A stretch of DNA of 64,000 nt from a virus. The DNA lies in the IMG/VR virus record IMGVR_UViG_3300036823_000301, positions 1 to 64,000 of that record; one strand, 5' to 3'. The notes under the pieces were generated by a model. That model was not told where the DNA came from and searched no databases. It was given only the letters and a program-made list of their open reading frames with translations. Both the position numbers and the translations under genes were made by a program. This document shows, piece by piece, positions 23,142 through 31,665 of this stretch (position 1 is the stretch's first letter; every line of letters starts with the position of its first letter).

Positions 23142-24155
23142 ATGGCGTTCCGAGTCCCGAACCTTGCCCCAGCTTACTTGACCGATTCGGGGGCAGCATA
23201 TTGCGGCGACTCGATTGAACTTCTGGCGCAGCTTCCCGACAACAGCATCAATCTCGTTTTCACGTCGCCGCCCTTCGCGTTGCAGCGGCAGAAGGCATAC
23301 GGGAACAAGGACCAGATGGAGTATGTTGACTGGCTGGCGGCCTTCGCCCGCGAAGTCCATCGCGTCTTGAAAGATGACGGTAGTTTCGTGTTGGACCTCG
23401 GCGGATCATACGAGAAAGGAACCCCGGCACGGAGCCTGTATAATTTCAGGGTTCTTATAAAATTCTGTGATGACCTGGGCTTTTTTCTGGCCGAGGATTT
23501 CTACTGGTTCAATCCATCGAAGCTTCCCAGCCCCATCGAATGGGTCAACAAGCGCAAACTGCGGGCGAAGGATGCCGTGAACACCGTATGGTGGTTCAGC
23601 AAAACCGCGTGGCCGAAGGCCGATATCACGAAGGTTCTGGCCCCCTACAGCGACCGCATGAAGAAATTGCTGATCGATCCTGACGCTTTTTACACACCAA
23701 AATTGCGGCCATCAGGCCACGACATTGGCAGGGGCTTCGCTAAAGACAATGGCGGAGCCATCCCGTCGAACCTGCTGCGGATACCCAATACTGAGTCGAA
23801 CGGCCTGTATCTCGACGGATGCAAGGCCGTCGGGGAGAAGCAGCACCCGGCCCGCTTCCCGGCAAAGCTGCCGGAATTCTTTATCCGCATGCTGACCGAA
23901 CCGGGTGACGTCGTTCTGGACATCTTTGCCGGATCGAACACTACCGGTCAGGTTGCAGAAGCGGAAAACCGACAATGGCTAGCGTTCGAACTGTCCCGCG
24001 ACTACGTGGCGACGTCCGCCTTCCGGTTCCTCGGAGGCAACGACGCGCACGACGAGATGCACCAGTTGTACGACCGCATCGAAAAAGGTGAATCCGTCGA
24101 TCTAAACAGCTACATCTCTCAGGGCGGCTTTATGCCAACTGCCGCAGATGAATGA
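23142..24155 (+). CDS. site-specific DNA methyltransferase (TSPPF, beta-class)
   Basis: Motif IV is VFTSPPFALQRQ (39-50), near the N-terminus. Motif I, DIFAGSNTTGQVAEA, lies near the C-terminus, the order of beta-class enzymes. SPPF/SPPY is most often seen in N4-cytosine methylases, though N6-adenine is possible. At 337 aa it is complete. By eye the gene is clearly richer in G+C, with G/C third positions, than its neighbours, which suggests recent acquisition. No restriction enzyme partner adjoins it, so it is an orphan, probably protecting phage DNA or altering host methylation. Confidence 0.85.
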   Translation: MAFRVPNLAPAYLTDSGAAYCGDSIELLAQLPDNSINLVFTSPPFALQRQKAYGNKDQMEYVDWLAAFAREVHRVLKDDGSFVLDLGGSYEKGTPARSLYNFRVLIKFCDDLGFFLAEDFYWFNPSKLPSPIEWVNKRKLRAKDAVNTVWWFSKTAWPKADITKVLAPYSDRMKKLLIDPDAFYTPKLRPSGHDIGRGFAKDNGGAIPSNLLRIPNTESNGLYLDGCKAVGEKQHPARFPAKLPEFFIRMLTEPGDVVLDIFAGSNTTGQVAEAENRQWLAFELSRDYVATSAFRFLGGNDAHDEMHQLYDRIEKGESVDLNSYISQGGFMPTAADE

Positions 24156-24181
24156 GGGAAACGGCGGCCAAGGAACCTCTA

Positions 24182-24337
24182 ATGGAATTTGAAGAGTGGA
24201 TTAAAACTGCCCGTGCTTATGCTATAAGCTGGTATGGCTCCGATATCGAACTAGGCTCGGATGATGATATGGCGGATTATTTTGTTGAAGAATATGATGC
24301 AAAAGATGCGGTCGATGATGTCATGATTTTTGGATGA
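24182..24337 (+). CDS. hypothetical acidic protein, 51 aa
   Basis: Very acidic (GSDDDMADYFVEEYDAKDAV). The ATG at 24182 follows AAGGAAC; an ATG at 24152 overlapping the methylase stop is the alternative. The acidity recalls small DNA-mimic inhibitors, but nothing else supports that. Confidence 0.4.
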   Translation: MEFEEWIKTARAYAISWYGSDIELGSDDDMADYFVEEYDAKDAVDDVMIFG

Positions 24338-24343
24338 ATTAGA

Positions 24344-24583
24344 ATGCTGAATGATAATTACAAAATTATCAATATATTGCACCAGCTTGTTGACAATCTA
24401 AAACCGATCCTCGACAATCTTGACACGAAAACGGTACCATCCATTCGGGTCACCTTGACTGAAGATAGTGGGCGAGCGGTCGTGTTGGTGGCTGGTATAG
24501 AATTTGAACGGCCGACTAAAACCGAGGGCCTTGCAGCCCATATCATAACGGATTCACCGAAATCGATTAAAACATTGGAGTAG
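24344..24583 (+). CDS. hypothetical protein, 79 aa
   Basis: A helical N-terminus and beta-rich C-terminal half (SGRAVVLVAGIEFE). Short spacing to both neighbours in the operon. No recognised family. Confidence 0.45.
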   Translation: MLNDNYKIINILHQLVDNLKPILDNLDTKTVPSIRVTLTEDSGRAVVLVAGIEFERPTKTEGLAAHIITDSPKSIKTLE

Positions 24584-24586
24584 GAA

Positions 24587-24784
24587 ATGAAAACGTGTAT
24601 ATCGTGTTGTCACGTGGTAGGGATTAGCTGTCACTATCCGCTATTGCTATCGCCAGTAACCGGTGAAAAAACCGCGGTATTATGTGCTAATGCCCGCGAG
24701 GTGGGTGGGTTTTGCGGCCCTGAAGGGCGATTTTGGTTCGGAAAAATGTTAGCGGTGCCGGACCTGCCGTCAAGTGACCAGTGA
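24587..24784 (+). CDS. conserved small Cys-rich phage protein, 65 aa
   Basis: The pattern CISCCHV, then SPVTGEK, then CANAREVGGFCGPEGRFW is typical of a short phage protein that probably binds one zinc ion. I know it as a conserved hypothetical. It overlaps the next gene's GTG. Confidence 0.55.
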   Translation: MKTCISCCHVVGISCHYPLLLSPVTGEKTAVLCANAREVGGFCGPEGRFWFGKMLAVPDLPSSDQ

Positions 24785-25190
24785 ACGTGGGCTCTGGCGA
24801 ACGCTGCGGGCAAATCTAAGTCCGTATGGCCGGCTGGTGCGGATTGAATCGAAAACTGAGGCTGGTATATCAGATGTGCTTTACTGTATTCAGGGGCACA
24901 CCGGTTGGCTTGAGCTCAAAGAGTTGGAAGATTGGCCAAAACGGGCGTCCACCCCTGTCCGCATTCACCATCTGATGCTCGAACAGGTCACGTTCTTGGA
25001 ATCATGGCAGGCTTCCGGCGGAAAAGCCCATCTTTTGCTACAAGTTAACCGTAACTATCTGTTATTAACTGCTGGATTGGCGCGCGCAATCTATATCGGT
25101 GCGACACGTGCAGAACTAGAAGCGCAGGCTATTGTGATGGGGTATCATCACCTACCGACAATAGCTCTCGTGCGGGCACTTATAAGTTGA
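24774..25190 (+). CDS. PD-(D/E)XK (VRR-NUC-like) nuclease
   Basis: The ISDVLYCIQGHTGWLELKEL segment (32-51) gives the D...ExK catalytic core, followed by WPKRASTPVR and LMLEQVTFLESWQASGG. This matches short phage nucleases of the VRR-NUC/resolvase type. At 138 aa it is a single domain. It may resolve recombination or replication intermediates. The start is GTG inside the previous gene. Confidence 0.7.
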   Translation: MTSERGLWRTLRANLSPYGRLVRIESKTEAGISDVLYCIQGHTGWLELKELEDWPKRASTPVRIHHLMLEQVTFLESWQASGGKAHLLLQVNRNYLLLTAGLARAIYIGATRAELEAQAIVMGYHHLPTIALVRALIS

Positions 25191-25198
25191 AAACTGTA

Positions 25199-25537
25199 AT
25201 GACACTTGGCGAATTAATTTGGACGTGGCGACAACGTCAAGGTTTTTCTTTGGTTGAGGCTGCGAATAGGTTTGGTGTCGCAAAAGGGCGCTGGGTCGGC
25301 TTTGAAGCAGATCGGTTTGATCCCCCTGACCTCATCTGTCAGCAGACGACAGACCTGAATCCGACAATTACCGAAGAGCTTCGTGTGTGGCGGCGGCGAT
25401 CCGGGCTCGGGAGCAGGGGAGCGGCTAAAGCTTTTGGCAAAAGTCATGTGTCGCTCTTGCGCCTGGAACGGGCCGGAAGCCAGGAGCTGCTCGAATGGTA
25501 TCTGACGCCATCACACCATATAAAGCTTTACAATTAG
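25199..25537 (+). CDS. double XRE-type HTH protein, about 112 aa
   Basis: Two helix-turn-helix units in tandem: LVEAANRFGVAKGRWVGFE (near residues 18-36) and SRGAAKAFGKSHVSLLRLE (near 73-91). A tandem HTH could bind a direct repeat as a monomer. The ATG at 25199 is chosen over a TTG at 25187 that overlaps the upstream stop. Confidence 0.6.
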   Translation: MTLGELIWTWRQRQGFSLVEAANRFGVAKGRWVGFEADRFDPPDLICQQTTDLNPTITEELRVWRRRSGLGSRGAAKAFGKSHVSLLRLERAGSQELLEWYLTPSHHIKLYN

Positions 25538-25561
25538 ACTTATCTAGGTTAATGCTAAGGC

Positions 25562-25774
25562 ATGTCAAATACTGATGAAGAAATATGCCCAGTGGCAGCA
25601 GCGGTCACCCGTGATATCATGAAACGGGCTACGCTAGGCCAATTGAAATACGGCACCAATTTGATGCGGCCGGATTTAACACATCGTCAGTGGCTGCAAC
25701 ATCTATATGAAGAACTGCTCGACGGTGCGAACTACATCAAGCGCGTGATGATCGATTTGGATAATGCATCATAG
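25562..25774 (+). CDS. conserved small helical phage protein, 70 aa
   Basis: RATLGQLKYGTNLMRPDLTH followed by QWLQHLYEELLDGANYIKR is a pattern found in many phages. It looks like a small all-helical, MazG-like fragment, but a nucleotide pyrophosphatase role cannot be claimed. It sits just upstream of a methyltransferase. Confidence 0.55.
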   Translation: MSNTDEEICPVAAAVTRDIMKRATLGQLKYGTNLMRPDLTHRQWLQHLYEELLDGANYIKRVMIDLDNAS

Positions 25775-25788
25775 GGCAGCCGTATTTT

Positions 25789-26358
25789 ATGAACTGGCAA
25801 GACAGACTTGACAACTATCATCAAGTTACCGGATTCCCGCAGGGACTCTTCATTGCTGGTGATGGTCGTGTTGTTGGGACCTGGATTTTAGGCAACAACT
25901 ATCAGGTTAAGTCCGGCTACTACGGGGGCTACCCCAATACCTACTTGCGGCGTGTTCGCGCGTTGTTCCCGGACATTTCGCGGACGCTTCACCTATTTAG
26001 CGGTCAGGTCGATCTTGAAGCCTTCCCCGGCGATACGGTAGACATTAATCCAACATTGAATCCAACTTTCGTGGACGATGCCCAGACGCTGACAGGGGTG
26101 CCGCTGGAAAATTACGATTTGATTCTAGCAGATCCACCCTATAGCATCGAAGATTCTGAGCGATATCAGAACAGTATGATCAAACGAAATGTGGTGATGC
26201 GAAATCTTCAACGCTGTCGGCCAGGAACTTATGTGGGGGTGCTCGATCAGGTGCTATGGCAGTGGCGGAAAGAAGCGTTCGCGCTCCAGGCAGTTATTGG
26301 TATTGTTCGATCAACAAATCACCGATTTAGGGTTTTATCAATTTTTCAACGTCTTTGA
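25789..26358 (+). CDS. adenine-type DNA methyltransferase, 189 aa (DPPY)
   Basis: Motif IV is LILADPPYSIED (111-122). The SAM-binding motif I is a degenerate LHLFSGQVDLEAFPGDTVDI (67-86). The short length fits the small phage-type methylases that act alone. The gene's 3' end overlaps the convergent HNH gene by 32 bases. Confidence 0.7.
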   Translation: MNWQDRLDNYHQVTGFPQGLFIAGDGRVVGTWILGNNYQVKSGYYGGYPNTYLRRVRALFPDISRTLHLFSGQVDLEAFPGDTVDINPTLNPTFVDDAQTLTGVPLENYDLILADPPYSIEDSERYQNSMIKRNVVMRNLQRCRPGTYVGVLDQVLWQWRKEAFALQAVIGIVRSTNHRFRVLSIFQRL

Positions 26359-26695
26359 TCAACGACCAATAATAGTATCGAGCTATTTTTCCGACGTCAT
26401 GGCCGACGATGGATTCGAGGCAGACTAGAGCGACAATACAGTGTCCTACGGATGCCCTGCCCTCGTTGCACCATGCACAGCTGACTTTGATGTTTTCGCG
26501 CGCATCTCTGCCCTTCAACGAAGTCGGTAAAATGTGATCTATGGTGGCTCTACCCCACGACTTTGTCGTAAATCTGCGCTGACACCATGCGCAATGTGTG
26601 CAGCTATTTCGTAATTTTTTATGCCACAGACCTTTCAATAAGCGGGACCCGCGACATGTGCCAGTTTGTTGGTCCACATACCAAATCTCCGTCAT
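26327..26695 (-). CDS. HNH homing-type endonuclease
   Basis: A zinc-bound HNH fold: CTHCAWCQRRFTTKSWGRAT, then IDHILPTSLKGRDA, then NIKVSCAWCNEGRAS. The DH and N residues are in place. I chose the ATG at 26695 because AAGGA stands about eight bases upstream. It is a free-standing gene on the strand opposite its neighbours, as is usual for mobile HNH genes in phages. Confidence 0.8.
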   Translation of the reverse strand: MTEIWYVDQQTGTCRGSRLLKGLWHKKLRNSCTHCAWCQRRFTTKSWGRATIDHILPTSLKGRDARENIKVSCAWCNEGRASVGHCIVALVCLESIVGHDVGKIARYYYWSLIKDVEKLIKP

Positions 26696-26785
26696 GTCAT
26701 TTCCTTGTTTACAAATGACCAGATAGCGCTTACTAAAATCACATCGACTCGCTGATGAGTTGGTTTTCAAAAACGGAGTGTAAAA

Positions 26786-28228
26786 ATGATCTCTTTGACC
26801 TATCCGGCGTCTGCCAACGGCACTACGGCTGGTCCGTCAGGCATAGCGATCAATGATACAAACAGCACAAGTTGGGTAATCACTGGCCCCAGCAACGAGA
26901 TTGAGCGGCTCTCGCCTACTACTGGTGGCGTCCTCGACGCGTCCACATCGAATGTGGACGCCCTTACCTTAGTGAATGGGGTGATCTGGCAGCAAGCACA
27001 CCCTAGCTGGGCACCGACGACGGCCTATTGGTTCAAGTGGACTGGAAGCGGTTGGAGCGCCGGCCAGACCGCTTCCCCGTTAGCTGGCGTGCCAAGCACC
27101 GACGGCAGCTACATTGGCACGCCGCCTGCTGGCACGCTCGGCACCAACGTCACGGACCAGCTCCTGGTCGATAATCAGGGGAATGTCTGGGGGTTGGTGA
27201 ATGGGCAAGTAACCGAAAACGGTGTGATTGATAAGACCACCGACGGCGTCCAGGCACTAGAAATTCACAATGGCGTTCTCTGGCAGGAAGCAGTCCCAAG
27301 CTGGGGTAATGGCAACGACTACTTCTTCCAGTGGACGGGGAAGACCTGGGGGACGGGCACCCTCGTGTCCCCCCTGCCCGAGCCGGAAGTTTGGGTGGGC
27401 GGCGGCAACAACAACGCATCCAATCCAACTGACTGGTTACAGGGACACGTCCCGCAAGCAAGTGAAGGTCTCGCGGATATTCTCAGCGGCACCATCAATG
27501 TGCACGGCAACGATATGGTCAACGACACCTTGCATATTGCGGGTCCCGAAGATTTTATTGGCCCGACGTCAGCCACGACCATCAATCTCTTCGCGCAGCC
27601 CGCGTTCAATATGACCGTTGGTCAGGGGGCATCTGCGATTACAATCAATATTGAGAATCAGTCGCGGTGGACAGGGGGTATCAACACGAATCCATTCGCG
27701 ACCGACAGCGTCGTGAATGGTCCAGGCGTCTGGCAGAACACAAATTCATCCATCGAGCGTGGGCTCGCGGTCAACGCGCCAGTCGCCAGTGTCGGTGGGA
27801 TCTTCGACTTGGCTGGTAATCATGGTGGGACGCCAACCTTGGAATTCATGCAGAGTGTTGTTGGCCAGACGGTCTACGTGGAAGGTGGTTCCTACGCCAA
27901 CGTCCCCAGCGCGCTGAAAATTGACGACCCCAAGGATTTCCAATCGTCAATCCAGCTGGGATTTGGCTCCATCGATCTGAAAGGCATTCTGGCTTCGATG
28001 TACCAGTTCGATGGTAAGACCTTGACCCTCTATAATGCAGCCAATCAGAAGGTAGAGACGCTGAATCTAGCACTGGACACCAATCCGACGGCTCATAGCG
28101 GCGGTTTTGGAGCCACCCATCTGGGGGTATTCCAAGTTGGCTCGGACGTGGTTATCGCTGGCAATAGCCAGAACTACAATTCCTACACACCGGCAGCGGG
28201 ATCGATCGCTCTGCCAATACATGCCTGA
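26786..28228 (+). CDS. surface/virion-type protein with Trp-rich repeat modules, 480 aa
   Basis: Two modules of the form 'N-x-G-x-V-x-x-x-G-x-I ... NGVLWQEAVPSW ... QWTGKTWGTG' lie at about 40-100 and 125-195. The same module type is in the two glycosidase-like proteins at 36053 and 38539. The C-terminal half (from about 200) is Asn/Gly-rich and looks like a beta-helix (VYVEGGSYANVPS). No signal peptide is evident. The function is unknown; carbohydrate binding is inferred from the shared modules. It stands alone on the plus strand near the junction with the structural genes. Confidence 0.55.
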   Translation: MISLTYPASANGTTAGPSGIAINDTNSTSWVITGPSNEIERLSPTTGGVLDASTSNVDALTLVNGVIWQQAHPSWAPTTAYWFKWTGSGWSAGQTASPLAGVPSTDGSYIGTPPAGTLGTNVTDQLLVDNQGNVWGLVNGQVTENGVIDKTTDGVQALEIHNGVLWQEAVPSWGNGNDYFFQWTGKTWGTGTLVSPLPEPEVWVGGGNNNASNPTDWLQGHVPQASEGLADILSGTINVHGNDMVNDTLHIAGPEDFIGPTSATTINLFAQPAFNMTVGQGASAITINIENQSRWTGGINTNPFATDSVVNGPGVWQNTNSSIERGLAVNAPVASVGGIFDLAGNHGGTPTLEFMQSVVGQTVYVEGGSYANVPSALKIDDPKDFQSSIQLGFGSIDLKGILASMYQFDGKTLTLYNAANQKVETLNLALDTNPTAHSGGFGATHLGVFQVGSDVVIAGNSQNYNSYTPAAGSIALPIHA

Positions 28229-28322
28229 AAATGTTTCGTAAGTGACGTTTTTGCCTTAGCAGCGACTACACGTGTTAGGTATATTTAATCCTGTCACGTA
28301 AACAGCGCAGAAATGGTCTTCT

Positions 28323-28688
28323 ATGGTTAAGGTCCTAATCGTAGAAGACCTACACATCAGTAGGAAATTGGTTATCCGCATGCTTTATGGCAGCGGCTAT
28401 GATGTCACAGAAGCCGATAGTGGGGTTCAGGCCCTGTTGCTGTATGAGCAGGGTCACCGCTTTGATGTCGTGATCACGGATATTGCGATGCCAGGTGGAA
28501 TTGATGGCATCGATCTAGCAGAGGCTGTACGTCAGATCGACAGTAAGGCACGAATCATATTTATATCGGGATATGCAGGCGTAGATTGGACGATTTTAGA
28601 AGAGCTTAATGCAAGTTTTATTGGTAAACCATTTCGACGTAAGGAATTACTGGATCATTTACGTCTAAAATTGCAAGGATCACAATGA
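28323..28688 (+). CDS. stand-alone CheY-like response regulator receiver
   Basis: A complete receiver domain: acidic pair E8/D9 in LIVEDLH, phospho-acceptor D53 in VITDIAMPGGIDG, Ser82 in FISGYA and Lys102 in IGKPF. There is no output domain. It ends overlapping the next gene, so it heads a short operon of three or four tiny genes. It may intercept host phosphorelay signals; no histidine kinase is nearby. Confidence 0.88.
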   Translation: MVKVLIVEDLHISRKLVIRMLYGSGYDVTEADSGVQALLLYEQGHRFDVVITDIAMPGGIDGIDLAEAVRQIDSKARIIFISGYAGVDWTILEELNASFIGKPFRRKELLDHLRLKLQGSQ

Positions 28689-28882
28689 TAGAATTTTCTC
28701 AAGAACACTCCGATGCTATCGAAGCGATGAAAAATCAATTGCTCATCGTGCTCATAAAACGTTTAGGAGGAAAAATCAAAATACCAGTGGCAGAAATTGA
28801 TGGGACTGGACAGGATCTATTGTTAATGCGGCTAGACCAAGAGCAGCATCGATTCGAATTCGTCGTGAAAAAGAAGAATTGA
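28685..28882 (+). CDS. hypothetical protein, 65 aa
   Basis: It starts inside the receiver's stop (ATGA). A small alpha/beta protein (KIPVAEIDGTGQDLLLMRLD). Coupling suggests it acts with the receiver, but no family is recognised. Confidence 0.5.
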   Translation: MIEFSQEHSDAIEAMKNQLLIVLIKRLGGKIKIPVAEIDGTGQDLLLMRLDQEQHRFEFVVKKKN

Positions 28883-29049
28883 TGCGGCTTATAACTATCT
28901 TTGATTACCTATCACTTCCAGGACTGCTTGAATTTTTTCAGGATGCTCTTGTATTTATAAGCGCATGGCTCTGTCGAAAAGCGCACGTGCGTCGCATGAT
29001 AAAGAATCTCGTGGCGCTGCGTGATGACCTAACGAACCTCAAATCGTGA
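28882..29049 (+). CDS. hypothetical protein, 55 aa
   Basis: An ATG overlaps the previous stop (TGATG). It has a hydrophobic centre (FFQDALVFISAWLC) followed by a basic helix, so it may be a small membrane-associated protein. Tight coupling supports a real gene. Confidence 0.5.
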   Translation: MRLITIFDYLSLPGLLEFFQDALVFISAWLCRKAHVRRMIKNLVALRDDLTNLKS

Positions 29050-29057
29050 GATCGCAC

Positions 29058-29231
29058 ATGGAACCGCAAATGTATGAGAGTCCGCTAACAGCGATCAATA
29101 CTAGACTCACTGAGATAAACGATCGGTTAGATGCGCACGACGCGCTACTTAACCGATTGCGCGATAACTTTAACGATCTCATTTCCGTAATGAGAGACGA
29201 TAGCCGACACGACAGCGGAGGCTGCACATAA
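29058..29231 (+). CDS. small coiled-coil protein, 57 aa
   Basis: Heptads in TRLTEINDRLDAHDALLNRL. It starts a few bases after the preceding stop and converges on the minus-strand coiled-coil gene, overlapping it by 87 bases. Possibly real; the overlap lowers confidence. Confidence 0.4.
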   Translation: MEPQMYESPLTAINTRLTEINDRLDAHDALLNRLRDNFNDLISVMRDDSRHDSGGCT

Positions 29232-29555
29232 GATGCCAGCGGCAACCTTCCAACTACCTTTCCAGGTTTGGATCGTGACCTCATGACTGTCTACACGTTT
29301 CTGCAATTCTTCAAGATCACCGTCGATGTGTCCAATTTGTTCTTGAAGTTTGCTGAAACGTTCGTGCAATGTTTTGCGAAATTCAATAAAAGTTGCATTT
29401 AATTCAGTGCTAGAGGCCAAGCCGCGATCACTGCGTTCGAGGATTTTTTGTAGGTCGGAAGCAGTTTGCAAATTGGTCGCGGCCTGTTGCTGTGAAAAGG
29501 CTCGCAATTCACCGATCACGGTCGATATTTCGCTGAGATCTGAATTGCGAAACAT
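29145..29555 (-). CDS. coiled-coil membrane protein, lysis-region type, about 136 aa
   Basis: A long amphipathic N-terminal part (ERFSKLQEQIGHIDGDLEEL) ends in one membrane helix (VAAGILCAASAVVSAIVSHY). This layout is common beside phage endolysins, where such proteins act as holin accessory or spanin-like components. The role is inferred from layout and position. It is the last gene of the leftward structural/lysis strand. Confidence 0.6.
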   Translation of the reverse strand: MFRNSDLSEISTVIGELRAFSQQQAATNLQTASDLQKILERSDRGLASSTELNATFIEFRKTLHERFSKLQEQIGHIDGDLEELQKRVDSHEVTIQTWKGSWKVAAGILCAASAVVSAIVSHYGNEIVKVIAQSVK

Positions 29556-29600
29556 GGAGCCTATTGTCAATCTAAGTTACCTAGTCCCCATGACACAATT

Positions 29601-29765
29601 TTAATAGAATCGGTGCCCCAGTAAGGCTAAAATTAAAAAGATGACAACTACGGTTATGATGATACCACCAAAGGGTGCTCCACCATAGTAGCCGGCATTG
29701 TAGCCATAGAATCCGCCGCCGCAGAGCACGAAAATAAGAACGATTATGAGGATGAGGCTAAGCAT
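29601..29765 (-). CDS. tiny membrane protein, 54 aa (DUF3309-like)
   Basis: Two hydrophobic helices (MLSLILIIVLIFVLCGGG and IIITVVVIFLILALLG) flank a Gly/Tyr-rich turn. This is the layout of the small DUF3309-like membrane proteins common in Proteobacteria. Its ATG overlaps the end of the papain-like gene. Confidence 0.65.
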   Translation of the reverse strand: MLSLILIIVLIFVLCGGGFYGYNAGYYGGAPFGGIIITVVVIFLILALLGHRFY

Positions 29766-30540
29766 GCCGGTGTCCTGTCATTTTCATAGATGACATAAGA
29801 GATTCAAGATCTGCGACGCTCATGCCAAGTGGTGTTTTACCGGTAGTATTGACCCAGTTTGGGTCCACCAGACCGTAAGCTTCTTCCGTTTGTTTTTGGA
29901 AGAATTCCCACGTCATCTGATACTTCTGGCCCCAGCTGATCAGATTGACATACTGAGCATCATAACCGGCAAGGATGACAGCATGACCACCGAGACTGGT
30001 CGCCTTCGGATCATACTGCCATATGGCAGGGGGGTCGGCATTATCTGGCATCACATTACTTGCCACATCGAAGCCGATGTAACAAACTCCGCATGAATTG
30101 ATAGTGCGCTTGATGTCATCCGCGTTACGTACGTCTACTTCGATCCAGGCGGCCAGCTTGTCCGGGCCGTATACCCCTGGCACCCCCTGAATCATCCAAT
30201 CCGTGAGCACAGTCTGCTCATCGCCCCCCTGATCTGTGTTCGGGTCCTTGGGGTCGTAAGCACAAAATGATTCATAGATCTGAAGGACATCGGCATCAGG
30301 GTTAGTCAATATTTGCCCGCTGGCACCAAAAGACCACACTTGAATAGCGTGGTAAACTGCGGAGCACGTGCAACAACCCAGGGAATCATTCAACATTACG
30401 CCGAGGGCGGCCGGCATTTTGGCTAAATAGTTGACCGAGACAGGGGGAGGCGGTAGTTGTTGCCCCCCGATGAGCGCACTCATGTGCGGAATTCGTGGGT
30501 CAAATCGCCGTGGCTTACGCCCGGTCTTAAATTTCGGCAT
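29758..30540 (-). CDS. papain-fold cysteine peptidase-like protein, 260 aa
   Basis: The catalytic Cys region is NDSLGCCTCSAVYHAIQ, the His region GGHAVILAGYD and the third element ISWGQKYQMTWEFF, in papain order. Related 'C1-like' proteins occur in phages of soil Proteobacteria. It could process virion or host proteins or take part in lysis. It overlaps the FkbM gene by 14 bases. Confidence 0.65.
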   Translation of the reverse strand: MPKFKTGRKPRRFDPRIPHMSALIGGQQLPPPPVSVNYLAKMPAALGVMLNDSLGCCTCSAVYHAIQVWSFGASGQILTNPDADVLQIYESFCAYDPKDPNTDQGGDEQTVLTDWMIQGVPGVYGPDKLAAWIEVDVRNADDIKRTINSCGVCYIGFDVASNVMPDNADPPAIWQYDPKATSLGGHAVILAGYDAQYVNLISWGQKYQMTWEFFQKQTEEAYGLVDPNWVNTTGKTPLGMSVADLESLMSSMKMTGHRHA

Positions 30541-31351
30541 CTTCAGCCTCCGTCAGCGTAATGAGCCCCGAACAGGGGTCTTCTGGGTGGACGCCCAGCA
30601 AATTCATACCGAACTTGTAAAGCTTGTTGTAGCCAAGTGGGCGCAACACTTCCGCGAGCTCATCGACGGGAGTCTTCACCCATTCTATAAACAGCATTGG
30701 TTTACAACGCTTAATTGTCGATTTGGCCCCACTGACAACCGCATTTTCCATCCCTTCGACATCGATTTTCATGAGATCGACGCGCGGTAGGTCCAATTCA
30801 TCGAGCGGGACGACATCCATCAGATATCCCCCTGTTTCCGTCCGATCAACAGCGGCTCCAAGGTACTGATGTTCGGTCCGACGGGGATGCAGCCACAGCT
30901 CCAAGCCGCCAAAGTTTTGGCACACCGCTGGGTCGAGATCCGGCACGCGGATTTGCCCACGAATATCGCCTACGGCGATATTGAAGGCCATCGCATTGAG
31001 ACAGTTGTTGAGCACAAGATTGCCGCACAGCGCGTAGTAGGACCAGCGCTGAGCTTCGAACGCGAACACCCGCCCCCACCCTGTCATAGAACGCGCCCAG
31101 GCCACTGTGTGCGGCCCGATGTTTGCGCCGATGTCCAGTGCCACTACGCCGTCACCATGAGCCTGACGGCGCACAGCAAGCAGCTTGGCGATCATGTCGC
31201 GCTCGGGAGCCTCATAGTTGGCGGTATCCAACAGCTCCAAGCCAAGACCATAGGTCTGTTGAAGTTCTTCGTCGGCATGCCAATCGAATCGATTGACAAG
31301 CATCGACCCCTGGTCAGTGCTGACCAGGACAAAAGGCGACCTGGAGGGCAT
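30527..31351 (-). CDS. FkbM-family methyltransferase
   Basis: The SAM site is VVALDIGANIGPHTVAWAR, with the later motifs FEAQRWSYYALCGNL, DLMKIDVEGMENAVVSGAK and PMLFIEWV, all typical of FkbM. I chose the ATG at 31351, which overlaps the stop of the holin-like gene (ATGA). FkbM enzymes usually O-methylate sugars; here the target could be a host or virion glycan. Confidence 0.82.
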   Translation of the reverse strand: MPSRSPFVLVSTDQGSMLVNRFDWHADEELQQTYGLGLELLDTANYEAPERDMIAKLLAVRRQAHGDGVVALDIGANIGPHTVAWARSMTGWGRVFAFEAQRWSYYALCGNLVLNNCLNAMAFNIAVGDIRGQIRVPDLDPAVCQNFGGLELWLHPRRTEHQYLGAAVDRTETGGYLMDVVPLDELDLPRVDLMKIDVEGMENAVVSGAKSTIKRCKPMLFIEWVKTPVDELAEVLRPLGYNKLYKFGMNLLGVHPEDPCSGLITLTEAEDAEI

Positions 31352-31665
31352 CAGGTTTTGCTGGAAACGAGCGACGTGATGGGTGCTGTGGTGATATAGC
31401 GCATGCCGTAACTGGCGCCGAGCACGATCAAACCATCGATCAAACTTGTCGTGGCTTCGCTCCAGCCGAGGCCATAACGACTCACCAGCCAGCCGAGCAC
31501 AGCCGCTCCAAGCACACCCCAAGGCGTCTTGGACGCGATCAACGCCTTGCCGGTCAATTGCGTAGCAAGATCCGGATCAATGGCTTTGAATTTTTCAATC
31601 AGATCCGTCAGAGAACGTGCATCACTAACTGCGATGTCAACAAGTGAAGTGTTATATCTAGCCAC
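31351..31665 (-). CDS. holin-like membrane protein, 104 aa
   Basis: A soluble N-terminus is followed by two hydrophobic segments (WGVLGAAVLGWLVSRYG and LIDGLIVLGASYGMRYI). I chose the GTG at 31665, with AGGAG nine bases upstream. It overlaps the end of the endolysin gene by eight bases, the usual endolysin/holin pairing. Confidence 0.6.
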   Translation of the reverse strand: MARYNTSLVDIAVSDARSLTDLIEKFKAIDPDLATQLTGKALIASKTPWGVLGAAVLGWLVSRYGLGWSEATTSLIDGLIVLGASYGMRYITTAPITSLVSSKT

